A DNA stretch of 64,000 bases from Ferruginibacter yonginensis (lineage in GTDB: Bacteria > Bacteroidota > Bacteroidia > Chitinophagales > Chitinophagaceae). The notes beneath the pieces were generated by a model that saw only the letters and a program-made list of their open reading frames with translations, had not been told where the DNA came from and ran no database searches. This document shows positions 1-9,509 of this stretch, piece after piece (positions within the stretch are counted from its first letter, which is position 1; the number at the start of each line of letters is the position of its first letter). A program made the translations under genes and the position numbers. The DNA lies in the NCBI RefSeq assembly GCF_042651465.1, contig NZ_JBHSCZ010000001.1:248001-312000 (forward strand), written 5' to 3'.

Positions 1-26
1 ATAAAATGATGATAAACTCAAATGGT

Positions 27-50
27 AACGTTATCGGGAACGATTGCGTA
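27..50 (+). promoter_or_regulatory. Operator-like palindrome, site 1 of 3
   Basis: An 18-bp core (27-44) has arms ACGTT and AACGAT around the centre ATCGGG and is followed by TGCGTA. The same core and tail occur at 9376 and 18237, each shortly before a block of pectin genes. The left arm deviates by one base from the other two sites (AACGTT instead of ATCGTT). It ends 83 bp before the first start codon. A repressor of the LacI type is plausible for a sugar regulon in Bacteroidota, but the regulator is not in this window. Confidence 0.75.
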
Positions 51-127
51 GAAATGATTTTGATTGATTTGTAAATCAAATATTTTTATTAACCGAATTC
101 TTTTTACCACTCAAAAATTCATTTTTC

Positions 128-2050
128 ATGAAATCTACTTTTACACTGTTACTAATTTTATGTGTTGCTTGTTTTAATCAGGTTTTTGCACAAAATCCCA
201 CTATTTATGCCTCGGTTGCTTCGGGGTCATGGGCAAGTACCTCAACTTGGGAAACCTTTACTGGCAATGCTTCAAACACACCCGGCGCACAAGGTACAGG
301 TACACCAGCAGTTAGTGTACCATCAGGTACGCATTATGTGTACATACGTAGTGGCCATACAGTAACCATGGCTGCTAGTAGAAATACCCTAGGTTTAACC
401 GTTGAAAGCGGCGCTACTTTGTTAGGTGGAGGAGCAGCCTTTGTATTAAAAGTAAACAATGGCGGTACAGGCTTTACATCACCACTTGATTTTGGTATCA
501 TTAATAATGGTACCATTGGCCAAGCTTCAGAATCTACTGTTTTGGAAATTCCTGTTGCTGCACGTAATGTATTAATTACGGGTACTGGTAACTATATTTT
601 AGGCCGTTGCAGAATTGTTGGTTCTAATCCTAACCCAGTAAATGTAACTTTTGATGCTAATGTAACATTCAATATTGCAGGTAATTATGCCCTGTCAGCT
701 ATTTATAATCCTGGTACTACTGATAATTATACCGTAAATATTAATGCAGGTAAAACCGTAACAATTACAAGTGCAAATGGCTATTTTAATAATAACTCAA
801 TTGGCTCAGGAAGTGGCTTTGGAACTTACACATACAATATTAACGGCACTTTAAACCTTGCTGCCTCAACACAAACAGCAACTAATTTAACTGCTATTTC
901 TCCAACAAGTGGCGTTGTTAACTTAAACATTGGCGCTACTGGCAAAATTATTACAGGTGCTGCTTTTAATGCTTCACCTACTTTGCCAGGTGTAGCAAAT
1001 ATTAATATAGCTGCTGGTGGCGAATTAGATGCTAGTTTGGCAACAGTGTTTAACTTTAATGGTAATTCAGTAATCACTAATGGAACTAATAGCATTAAAA
1101 GAGTAGTGCCTGGTGATGGTACACGTATTTTATTTCCTATTAAAACCAGCACCAGCGCTGTAAATAATGCTATTATCAGTAGGTTAAATACCAGCGGTAC
1201 ATCTGCAACCTATACCGCTAGTGTAAAAAATACTTTTGATAATGCACCAGCAGATTTATCAAAGTCTGTTCAAAAGCAATGGGATATTAATATTACAGGT
1301 GCACCAAGTGCAGATGATACACTTCGTTTATCATGGACAACTGCTGACCAAGGCGCTAGTTTCGACCCTGCTGGTACCGTTTCAATTATGCATTATGCTG
1401 CTGGCGCTTATGAATATTTTCCTGCAACAGTTACAGGAAGTGGTACAGCTGCTGATCCTTACGTAGCAAGGGCTACAGGCATTACTTCGTATTCTCCATT
1501 TGGAGTTACAAGTTTAAGTGTGTTGCCCCTAACCTTAACAAGTTTTACGGCAAATTTTAATGGCAAACAAAATGATATTCGCTGGACAACCGACAATGAG
1601 ATAGGTGTTCAACAGTTTGAATTATTACGCAGTACCAATGCAGTTAATTTTACAAAAGTTGCCACAGTAGCAGCACGTAATAACGCTACTAATGCCTATA
1701 GCTGGTTAGATGCTGCTAATAACAACACAACTTATTACCGTTTAAAAATGATTGATTTAGATGGTAAAGTAAACTACAGTAATATTATTACCGTTAAAGC
1801 ACAAAAAACAACAAGCCTAAGTGTTTTCCCAAATCCAACAACATCAAACATTACATTAAACTACCCGTTATTACGTAACAATGCAAGTGTTACAGTGTAC
1901 AGTTTAGATGGTAGAAAAATAATGCAACAACAAGCTTTAAAAAATACTACCACTAATACTGTTGATGTTAGTTCATTAAAAGCAGGAACTTACAATGTTA
2001 CAATCATCAACAACGATGTTACTACACATCAAATTTTTATAAAAAAATAA
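128..2050 (+). CDS. T9SS-secreted beta-rich protein of unknown function
   Basis: 640 residues with a signal peptide ending near FAQ (about residue 22). The body is rich in Thr, Asn and Gly and looks like a repetitive beta structure. The N-terminal segment (about 28-80) carries a GSWAS..TW and SGHTVT signature that recurs inside the 1526-residue pectinesterase at 4648. Residues about 464-560 form a fibronectin-like module (YYRLK..D.DG), and about 562-640 are a T9SS sorting domain starting VFPNPT and ending in KK. No catalytic motif is visible. As first gene of a block with a pectate lyase and a pectinesterase behind a shared operator, it is probably an extracellular pectin-binding or cell-surface accessory protein. 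That role is inference; secretion by T9SS is well supported. Confidence 0.8.
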   Translation: MKSTFTLLLILCVACFNQVFAQNPTIYASVASGSWASTSTWETFTGNASNTPGAQGTGTPAVSVPSGTHYVYIRSGHTVTMAASRNTLGLTVESGATLLGGGAAFVLKVNNGGTGFTSPLDFGIINNGTIGQASESTVLEIPVAARNVLITGTGNYILGRCRIVGSNPNPVNVTFDANVTFNIAGNYALSAIYNPGTTDNYTVNINAGKTVTITSANGYFNNNSIGSGSGFGTYTYNINGTLNLAASTQTATNLTAISPTSGVVNLNIGATGKIITGAAFNASPTLPGVANINIAAGGELDASLATVFNFNGNSVITNGTNSIKRVVPGDGTRILFPIKTSTSAVNNAIISRLNTSGTSATYTASVKNTFDNAPADLSKSVQKQWDINITGAPSADDTLRLSWTTADQGASFDPAGTVSIMHYAAGAYEYFPATVTGSGTAADPYVARATGITSYSPFGVTSLSVLPLTLTSFTANFNGKQNDIRWTTDNEIGVQQFELLRSTNAVNFTKVATVAARNNATNAYSWLDAANNNTTYYRLKMIDLDGKVNYSNIITVKAQKTTSLSVFPNPTTSNITLNYPLLRNNASVTVYSLDGRKIMQQQALKNTTTNTVDVSSLKAGTYNVTIINNDVTTHQIFIKK

Positions 2051-2068
2051 GTTCAATCAATCACATCC

Positions 2069-2107
2069 AATGGCAGGCTTTAATAGTCTGCCATTTTCAC
2101 TTTTTTA
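2069..2107 (+). terminator. Intra-block hairpin, possible attenuator
   Basis: AATGGCAG (2069-2076) pairs with CTGCCATT (2088-2095), followed by a T-rich but interrupted tract ending TTTTTT. It lies between the first gene and the pectate lyase, which both point the same way, so it may lower rather than abolish readthrough. Confidence 0.55.
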
Positions 2108-2120
2108 ATTTTTGTGGAAA

Positions 2121-4637
2121 ATGAAATATGTCGTTACAAGTATTTTCATCATATTAATATGCATCAATGTAAAAGCCCAGCTTATTGCTTTTCCGGGTGC
2201 AGAGGGTTTTGGTAAGTTTACAACTGGGGGTAGGGGAACAGCAGCAAGCCCTCCACGTATATTTGAAGTAACTAAATTAACTGATGATGGTAGCGTTGGT
2301 ACTTTGCGTTATGCATGTACCAATAATTCGCCATCAACACCCAACAGAATTATTGTATTTAGAGTGGGTGGCACTATCAGGTTGAACAGCCCTTTGAGTT
2401 TGAATAGAGCAAATACAACTATTGCAGGACAAACGGCACCTGGTGGTGGTATATGCATTGCTGATTACCCTGTTACTATTGCAGCAAATAACATGATTAT
2501 TCGTTACATCAAATTCAGATTAGGCGATAAAAACCAAGCCGCAGGTTTAGGTATGGATGATGCATTTGGTGATAATGGAAGTGGTCGTCAAAAAATTATT
2601 ATTGACCACTGTACGATGAGTTGGAGTACTGATGAAGCTTTAACTGTTTATAAAGGTGATAGCGTAACCCTACAATGGAACATGATCAGCGAACCGTTGG
2701 ATTATAATTATCATACAGAAGGTGGTATAGTTCAGCAACATGCATACGGCGGTATTCAAAGTGGTAAGCATATTTCTATACACCATAATTTGTATGCACA
2801 TATTCGTGGGCGTATGCCACGTTTTGATGGCATCAGAAATGCCGCTGTTGATACCGCTGATTTTAGAAACAATGTATTGTACAACTGGGCCGACTATACA
2901 GTTAATGGGGGTGAAGGTGGCGCTTACAACGTAGTTAATAATTTTTATAAATATGGTATCAATTCACCTTCAAGTTCATCAAGCGGCGTTATTAAACGTT
3001 CTATGATTGTTAATCCGTACAAAACGACCACCATACCATTTGGTAAATTTTTTGTTGATGGTAATTATGTAGATGGTTACCCAGCTGTAACTGCACGTAA
3101 TTGGTTAGGTGCAGCCATGAATGGTGGTACTTTAAATGATACCACTTTAGCAAAATCAACTACTGAAATTAATGTAAGTATACCAATCAATACAACGGAT
3201 GCTATCACCAGTTATAATGCTGTATTGCAATCTGTAGGTGCTAGTTTGCCTGTAAGAGATACACTTGATCAACGGATAGTAGACAATGTAATTAACAGAA
3301 CAGGCCGTTTAATTGATACCCAAGGTGGTTATCCGGGTTACCCCACTTATACGCCCTTTAGTACCTCACAAACAGCATGGCCTACTTTATCAGCAGGTGC
3401 TACTATAACAGATACTGACCATGATGGTATGCCAGATGTTTGGGAAACACAACGTGGGCTCAATTCTAACAGTACAACTGATGCTAATTTGTACCAATCA
3501 ACATTAGGCTATAGTAATATTGAAACCTATTTAAATGGTGATACCATTGTAGCACCCGGCATAATTAATACATGTATTACTACTAAAAAAATTGCATCAA
3601 TCAATTCAGGTAATTGGTTGTTTGCAAGAGATACTATTTTTAGTGCTAGTGAATCAGCTTATTACTTAGCTGCATCTGACTCAAATAATATTGCAGCGGC
3701 AATTTTAGATAACGGTAACATGGGTTTGTTTGATGTTGCTTATTACACCACAAATACCATACGGGTTGATGCAAGCACTAATAAACCTTACTTAAATAGA
3801 GCTATTGCTATTACGCCACAAAACCCGGCACTTATCACTGCACCTGTTACAGTAAGGTTGTATATAAGTCAAACTGAGTTGAATGATTTAATAGCTGCTG
3901 ATAACACTATTACTTCAATTAACGATATCGCTATTTTAAAAGTAAATGGTAGTAATTGTTCAGCTGATTTGTCAGCAGGTTACATTACAATAATACCAAC
4001 GGTTACAGGTATTTATGGTAGTTACAATAATGGTTATTTTTTAGAATTTCAAACCAATAGTTTTAGTACATTTTATTTTGGTAGTAAGGCTAGCTTTATT
4101 TTACCCCTCAATTTGTTGTCATTTAACGCAACGCTTAATAATAAAAAAGTAAGGGTTAATTGGCAAACCACTAACGAAATTAATACGGCTTCATTTGAAG
4201 TTGAAAAAAGTACCAATCAAACAAATTTTATAAAAGTTGGAAATGCTGTTGCAGCATTTAATACAAGTGGTAATCACAGTTATCAAATTATTGATGAAAC
4301 ACCTTATGAAGGCATATCATATTATCGTTTAAAAACGTACGATGTTGATGGTAGTTTTTATTACAGCGACATTAAAAAAGTAATTAATAACAATAAGCAA
4401 AGTTTGTTAACTGTTACTTCACCTGTTAAAAATGTATTGAGTATTAATATAAATACGAATGTAAGTGATGCAAAGCTGGTTATCACAAACAGTATAGGAA
4501 TGAAAGTGATGCAGCAAAATGTAAATAATAACCGTACGCTAAAAATGAATGTTGCTGCCCTAGCATCAGGTATTTACAATATTACCCTTTACCAAAACAA
4601 CCAAACAATTTCAACCCAGTTCATAAAAATCGACTAA
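2121..4637 (+). CDS. T9SS-secreted pectate lyase, family PL1
   Basis: Cleaves de-esterified homogalacturonan by beta-elimination outside the cell. The ATG at 2121 gives a clean signal peptide (MKYVV...VKAQ); an in-frame TTG at 2112 would only add three residues. The mature protein begins with the PL1 hallmark AFPGAEGFGKFTTGGRG. Further family motifs are TIAGQTAPGGG, the calcium-site region DHCTMSWSTDE, and RMPRFDG with the candidate catalytic arginine. About residue 430 a calcium-binding stretch TDTDHDGMPDVWE follows, as is common at the end of such lyases. Residues about 660-760 are a fibronectin-like module, and the last 75 are a T9SS sorting domain. It is 838 residues, about twice a bare PL1 enzyme because of these appendices. 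It sits 10 bp before the pectinesterase gene, so the two are probably co-expressed. Exact substrate preference cannot be told. Confidence 0.93.
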   Translation: MKYVVTSIFIILICINVKAQLIAFPGAEGFGKFTTGGRGTAASPPRIFEVTKLTDDGSVGTLRYACTNNSPSTPNRIIVFRVGGTIRLNSPLSLNRANTTIAGQTAPGGGICIADYPVTIAANNMIIRYIKFRLGDKNQAAGLGMDDAFGDNGSGRQKIIIDHCTMSWSTDEALTVYKGDSVTLQWNMISEPLDYNYHTEGGIVQQHAYGGIQSGKHISIHHNLYAHIRGRMPRFDGIRNAAVDTADFRNNVLYNWADYTVNGGEGGAYNVVNNFYKYGINSPSSSSSGVIKRSMIVNPYKTTTIPFGKFFVDGNYVDGYPAVTARNWLGAAMNGGTLNDTTLAKSTTEINVSIPINTTDAITSYNAVLQSVGASLPVRDTLDQRIVDNVINRTGRLIDTQGGYPGYPTYTPFSTSQTAWPTLSAGATITDTDHDGMPDVWETQRGLNSNSTTDANLYQSTLGYSNIETYLNGDTIVAPGIINTCITTKKIASINSGNWLFARDTIFSASESAYYLAASDSNNIAAAILDNGNMGLFDVAYYTTNTIRVDASTNKPYLNRAIAITPQNPALITAPVTVRLYISQTELNDLIAADNTITSINDIAILKVNGSNCSADLSAGYITIIPTVTGIYGSYNNGYFLEFQTNSFSTFYFGSKASFILPLNLLSFNATLNNKKVRVNWQTTNEINTASFEVEKSTNQTNFIKVGNAVAAFNTSGNHSYQIIDETPYEGISYYRLKTYDVDGSFYYSDIKKVINNNKQSLLTVTSPVKNVLSININTNVSDAKLVITNSIGMKVMQQNVNNNRTLKMNVAALASGIYNITLYQNNQTISTQFIKID

Positions 4638-4647
4638 ACTTTTAACC

Positions 4648-7600
4648 ATGCTAACCAAAAAATTATTACCACTAATTTTATGCATATTTTATGCTACGTT
4701 CGGCAATGCACAAACGTATGATTTAATTGTTGCACCAGATGGTTCCGGAAATTATACTACAGTGCAAGCTGCTATCAATGCAGCACCTACTGGGTCAACT
4801 ACGCCATATAAAATTTTTATTAAAAACGGTAAGTACCGTGAAAAAATCACCATTGCCTCTAATAAACCATTTATACAATTAATAGGCGAAAGTGTTGCCA
4901 ACGTATTTGTTTATTATGATGACCCGGCAACCGTTTTAGGTACACAAAACTCAGCCAGCTTTACCATAAATGCCAATGATTTTTCTGCCTTTAATATTAC
5001 GTTTGCCAATACCTACGGCGATGGTTCACAAGCAGTAGCTGTATTGGTAAATGCAGATAGAGCAGCGTTTAAAAACTGTAGGTTTTTAGCGAATCAAGAT
5101 ACGGTTTATTTAAAAGGTAATGGTACGCCCAGGGCTTATTTTAAAGATTGTTATATAGATGGTAATATTGATTTTATTTTTGGAAGTTCAGTTGCCTATT
5201 TTGATAATTGTGTAGTGTACGCAAAAACTAGGGTAGGTACAAGTAGCTCATTTATTACAGCACCCAATACACCAGTTGGGCAAGCATATGGTTTTGTTTT
5301 TAAAGATGCAAAACTGTATAATAATGTAGGTACAACATCTTATTTTTTAAGTCGTCCATGGCCAAGCCCTTCTGAGGCTTTAACCAGACAAAAATGTGTT
5401 TTTTTAAGTGCCATTATGAGCAGTCATATTCAACCAGCAGGTTGGTCAACTTGGGATGCCAATACCGTTACAGCTAACCTTACCAATGCCGAGTACAATT
5501 CAAGACATTTCAACGGAAATGCTGTTAGTATTGCTAGCAGGGCACCATGGTCGTTGCAATACAATGTAACCGACTCAAGTAATTTCACCATTGCAAATAT
5601 GTTTACAGGGTGGGATCCTTGTGCTGTTTATCCTAACATATGTACAACCATTACTCCTGATATTGCTGTTGCTAATTTTAGAACCAATAAAGTTGCTAAT
5701 ACATCAAACTTTAATTGGAATATTAGTTGGCCACAAACAGGTATACAATATGATTTATATAGAAGTAGCAACAACGTATCATTTTCAATCATCAATACGC
5801 AAGTTGCAGCTAATGATACCGCTATTAATTTCAATTATGCTGAGGCTGTACCACCTCCAGGCGGAAGTTATTATTATTTTGTAAGAGCCTCAAAACCAGG
5901 TTTTACTGCCCACACTACTGATACATTAATAGTAACAAGTGTACCAACCATTACTACAGCAGGTACTTTAGGCAACTTTACACAATCAGTTGGTAGTCCA
6001 TCAAACCCACAAACTTATACCGTAAGTGGTGTAAACCTATCCGATAATATTACCATTACTGCGCCTGCCAATTTTGAAATATCAATTAACAACGGTATAT
6101 CTTGGAATAACAGCAGTACGCCCATTGTGCTTACGCCAACAGCGGGCTCAATAGCAAATACAAATATTTCAGTAAGACTTAATGCAAATGTTGTAGGTAC
6201 ATATAATGGTAACATTACACATACATCTACAGGCGCTACCAATGTAAATGTACCCGTAAATGGTACCACACAGTTAGCAGCTTTAAATGCTATTGGTATT
6301 ATACAATATTGGCCTTTAAATGCTGATAACACTGATAGTGTGGCCGTTCGTGCCGCAGGTGTACTAGCCAGCACACCTACTTTTAGTAGATTGGTTTTAT
6401 CTGATGGAGTAACTTTAGCAGGTTCAGTACCTGTGCCGGCGTATTCAACTCAGTTTGGCCAAGCTTATGCAACTACAGCCAATGGTTTATGGACCATTGC
6501 AGCAGGCGGAAATGGAGGCAATTTATCAAGAACGATATACGAACAATTTCAGGTAAAAGCTGGTGCTACCCATACGGTACATATTGATTCAATTATTTTA
6601 AATGCAAGCTTTTTTAATACAAGTAGTAATACAAGGTTTGCAATAGTATATTCAAAAACAGGTTTTACAACGGCTGATTCTACTGATGTTGTAGGTGCAA
6701 GCTTTGGTTCACCCATATTATTAGTGAACGAAACAACTGGTACAAATACCAATTACAGGTTTGCAATTAATAATTCAGCTGGTATAAATTTAAATGCAAA
6801 CGAAACATTAACCTTTAGAATATATAATAGTTGTAGCAGTACAGGTAACCGTTATGCAAAACTTAAAAATGTACATGTAAAAGGTTACACTACATTAAAC
6901 CCATTAGCAGGTGATTATCAAACCCATCAATCTGGTGAATGGGCAAATGTAAATACATGGGAAAGGTATGATGGAACGGCATGGGTTTACCCTGCACCTG
7001 CATACCCGGTATACGACAACTCAGGCACGGCTTCTATTTTGAGTGGACATACCGTTACAATTTCATCAACATTAGCTAATGGTTCTGGCTATATACATCT
7101 TACAAAAATTAAAGAAGGTGGCCAGTTAATAGTTGCCAATGGCGCTACATTAAATATTGCTAATGATGGTGCTCCATCAACCACAACTACTGATTTACAA
7201 ATTGATGGTACTATGACTGCTGCAGGTGTTTTAGGTACCAATGGTAATGTATCAATTGTTATTAACGGAACATTGATCAATAGTACTACTAGTATGAATT
7301 TGAGTAATACTGGCGATAGTGTTTTTATTAACAATGGCGGTACTTACCAGCATAATACGAATAGTAATAACACACCTGCCAATTTAGTAGGTAGGGCAGG
7401 CTCAACTTTTAATGTAACAGGTATTACAAGCAACCAAACTGGCATCTTTAAAGCCAACGTTACATATGGCAACATTGTATGGAACTGTCCTGCACAAGGT
7501 GGTTACTATGCTTTTAGAGGCAATTTATCATCAAATGTATTAGGTAGTTTTACTTTGGTTAGTTCTGGTAGCACTTATATTTCGTTTCATAATGCAAGTG

Positions 7601-9228
7601 TAAAAACTACTTTTCCTGGAGGGTATTACCAAACGGGTGGTATTATGAACTTTAGAGAAGGCGGAACTGTAGTGGATACGCTCACAATAGGTGGCGATTT
7701 TAGCGTAACGGGTGGTACATTTAATTCAAACGTTCCATCGGGCAGTACCTTGGCATTACAATTAACAGGTAATTCAAAATCATTTAAATACGGTGGTAAT
7801 ACTTTAAACAATACCAATATTTTATTCAATGGTACTTACACTCTTGATAGTAATTTGGTATTACCAACAGCAGGTTTTGGTGCCATCGTAAATGGTAGCT
7901 TAACAATGGGCACAAGGGTAATAAGTGGCAGTGGTGCATTTACAATGGGTAACAATGCAACTATTAGTAGCGCAGCCCTTAATGGTTTAGATGGTAACAT
8001 TAACGTAAGTGGCACCAAAGCTTTTGGTACCACAGGTAATTTCATTTTTAATGGTGCAGCTGCACAAACTACTGGCGCATTAATACCAGCAAATGCCAAT
8101 AGCATTACTGTTAACAATGCTGCTGGCCTAAGTTTATCAAATAACACACAATTAGCATCTACCTTAACCCTTACAAATGGCAACCTAAGTATTGGTAATA
8201 ATAATATCAGCACTGCATCAATATTAGGTGCAAATGCAAGTAAATTTATAGTTACGAATGGTGTGGGTGCTTTAAAATTAACCAATATTGGAAGTACCAA
8301 TACTACATTTCCTGTTGGTATTAGTGCAAGTAGTTATACCCCAGTTTTATTAAATAACAGCGGAACGGTTGATAATTTTAGTGTAAACGTTGCAGCAGGT
8401 TTACCAGCTGGAATTAATGTTGCACCACAAGCAGATTCATCGGTGAATCGTATTTGGAATATTGCTGAAGATGTTGTTGGTGGCTCTAATGCAACCATTA
8501 CATTGCAATGGAATGCAGCTGAACAAAACAGTTTATTCAATAGTAACAATGCAAGTGTAGTGCATTCTGATGGTACTGTTATTGATTATAATGGTGGCTT
8601 TGGTGCTGTAACTACTGTATCAGCGAATGTATTTAGCCGAACAGGTACAGGCTTTAACAACTTTTCTCCATTTGGTGTTACAAGTACTGTAAACGCTGTA
8701 GTGTTACCTGTAACATTATTATCATTCAATGCGGTTCAAAAACCTACAGTTGTAGATCTAAATTGGAACGTGAGTAACCAACTAAACTTACAACATTACC
8801 AAATACAAAAAAGTAGTAACGGAAACACTTTTGAAACCATTGGTACAGTCAATGCAATCAATAATACCCAAAGCTATCATCTTACTGATGTTAAACCATT
8901 TATAGGTGATAATTATTACAGGTTAAAATCAGTTGATTTCAATGGCCAATTTAGTTACAGCAAAATTGTAAAAGTTACTTATAACGCAAAGGGTTTTATA
9001 GCTGTTTATCCAAACCCAGTACAAACAACATTAACTGTAAATCATAGTATAGCAGCGGATGATGCTACGCTCATGTTATTTAACAATAGTGGTCAACAAG
9101 TTGCTTTATGGAAAGTAAAAGCCAATAGCATTCAAACCAATATACCTTTAAATGTTGCTGCAGGAACATATACATTGGTATTTGTAAATAACAACCAAAA
9201 AACGAGCTTGGTGATTTATAAAAAATAG
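4648..9228 (+). CDS. Giant multidomain T9SS-secreted pectinesterase, CE8
   Basis: 1526 residues. A signal peptide (1-22) is followed by a complete CE8 pectin methylesterase domain (about 23-330). It has GSGNYTTVQAAI, QAVAV near 128, the QDT acid (D151), the nucleophile in DFIFG (D175) and the RPW arginine near 236. It demethylates homogalacturonan so that lyases can act. Then come a fibronectin-like segment (about 340-430), an Ig-like segment (about 437-545), a WPLN-containing beta domain (about 550-755) and a G8-like segment with GEWANVNTW and SGHTVT (about 757-820). A long repetitive Asn/Thr-rich beta region and a module homologous to the C-terminal half of the first gene follow. A T9SS sorting domain (VYPNPV, about 1450-1526) ends the protein. 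Typical CE8 enzymes have 300-400 residues, so most of this protein is non-catalytic, perhaps for binding or display. The catalytic call is firm; roles of the other domains are inference. Confidence 0.93.
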   Translation: MLTKKLLPLILCIFYATFGNAQTYDLIVAPDGSGNYTTVQAAINAAPTGSTTPYKIFIKNGKYREKITIASNKPFIQLIGESVANVFVYYDDPATVLGTQNSASFTINANDFSAFNITFANTYGDGSQAVAVLVNADRAAFKNCRFLANQDTVYLKGNGTPRAYFKDCYIDGNIDFIFGSSVAYFDNCVVYAKTRVGTSSSFITAPNTPVGQAYGFVFKDAKLYNNVGTTSYFLSRPWPSPSEALTRQKCVFLSAIMSSHIQPAGWSTWDANTVTANLTNAEYNSRHFNGNAVSIASRAPWSLQYNVTDSSNFTIANMFTGWDPCAVYPNICTTITPDIAVANFRTNKVANTSNFNWNISWPQTGIQYDLYRSSNNVSFSIINTQVAANDTAINFNYAEAVPPPGGSYYYFVRASKPGFTAHTTDTLIVTSVPTITTAGTLGNFTQSVGSPSNPQTYTVSGVNLSDNITITAPANFEISINNGISWNNSSTPIVLTPTAGSIANTNISVRLNANVVGTYNGNITHTSTGATNVNVPVNGTTQLAALNAIGIIQYWPLNADNTDSVAVRAAGVLASTPTFSRLVLSDGVTLAGSVPVPAYSTQFGQAYATTANGLWTIAAGGNGGNLSRTIYEQFQVKAGATHTVHIDSIILNASFFNTSSNTRFAIVYSKTGFTTADSTDVVGASFGSPILLVNETTGTNTNYRFAINNSAGINLNANETLTFRIYNSCSSTGNRYAKLKNVHVKGYTTLNPLAGDYQTHQSGEWANVNTWERYDGTAWVYPAPAYPVYDNSGTASILSGHTVTISSTLANGSGYIHLTKIKEGGQLIVANGATLNIANDGAPSTTTTDLQIDGTMTAAGVLGTNGNVSIVINGTLINSTTSMNLSNTGDSVFINNGGTYQHNTNSNNTPANLVGRAGSTFNVTGITSNQTGIFKANVTYGNIVWNCPAQGGYYAFRGNLSSNVLGSFTLVSSGSTYISFHNASVKTTFPGGYYQTGGIMNFREGGTVVDTLTIGGDFSVTGGTFNSNVPSGSTLALQLTGNSKSFKYGGNTLNNTNILFNGTYTLDSNLVLPTAGFGAIVNGSLTMGTRVISGSGAFTMGNNATISSAALNGLDGNINVSGTKAFGTTGNFIFNGAAAQTTGALIPANANSITVNNAAGLSLSNNTQLASTLTLTNGNLSIGNNNISTASILGANASKFIVTNGVGALKLTNIGSTNTTFPVGISASSYTPVLLNNSGTVDNFSVNVAAGLPAGINVAPQADSSVNRIWNIAEDVVGGSNATITLQWNAAEQNSLFNSNNASVVHSDGTVIDYNGGFGAVTTVSANVFSRTGTGFNNFSPFGVTSTVNAVVLPVTLLSFNAVQKPTVVDLNWNVSNQLNLQHYQIQKSSNGNTFETIGTVNAINNTQSYHLTDVKPFIGDNYYRLKSVDFNGQFSYSKIVKVTYNAKGFIAVYPNPVQTTLTVNHSIAADDATLMLFNNSGQQVALWKVKANSIQTNIPLNVAAGTYTLVFVNNNQKTSLVIYKK

Positions 9229-9251
9229 TACAGTTGTAGTTTTAGATGAAT

Positions 9252-9284
9252 AAAAAACCGATTGAAATTTCAGTCGGTTTTTTT
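9252..9284 (+). terminator. Rho-independent terminator of block 1
   Basis: AAAAAACCGATTGAAATT folds onto its complement TTCAGTCGGTTTTTT with a near-perfect stem and an uninterrupted T run. It ends the transcript of the first three genes. Between here and the next start the only other signal seen is the operator-like site at 9376. Confidence 0.9.
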
Positions 9285-9375
9285 ATTGAAATAAATTTTA
9301 AAAAGATGTTGAAATGGTATCGTTTAAATGTTATTTGAACTGAAGAACAAAATTCAATTTTGCATGTGAAATGAC

Positions 9376-9399
9376 ATCGTTATCGGGAACGATTGCGTA
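9376..9399 (+). promoter_or_regulatory. Operator-like palindrome, site 2 of 3
   Basis: Perfect arms ATCGTT (9376-9381) and AACGAT (9388-9393) flank the centre ATCGGG, with TGCGTA directly after. It lies 116 bp before the SusC start. No exact TAnnTTTG box is visible between it and the gene, so I cannot place the transcription start. Confidence 0.8.
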
Positions 9400-9509
9400 A
9401 AAAATTATGGTTAACTTAATGTTACTTCAAAGTTAAATGAGTAGCATTGGGTAGAAATTGAACAGACTAAAATTTAAAACCAAACATTATCACCAACCAA
9501 ACTAGTTTT

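Noticed and set aside
826..8549. Several long minus-strand reading frames inside the T9SS proteins
   Set aside because: They arise from the repetitive Asn/Thr/Gly codon pattern of the plus-strand genes, have no start context or recognizable domains, and lie wholly antisense to clear genes.
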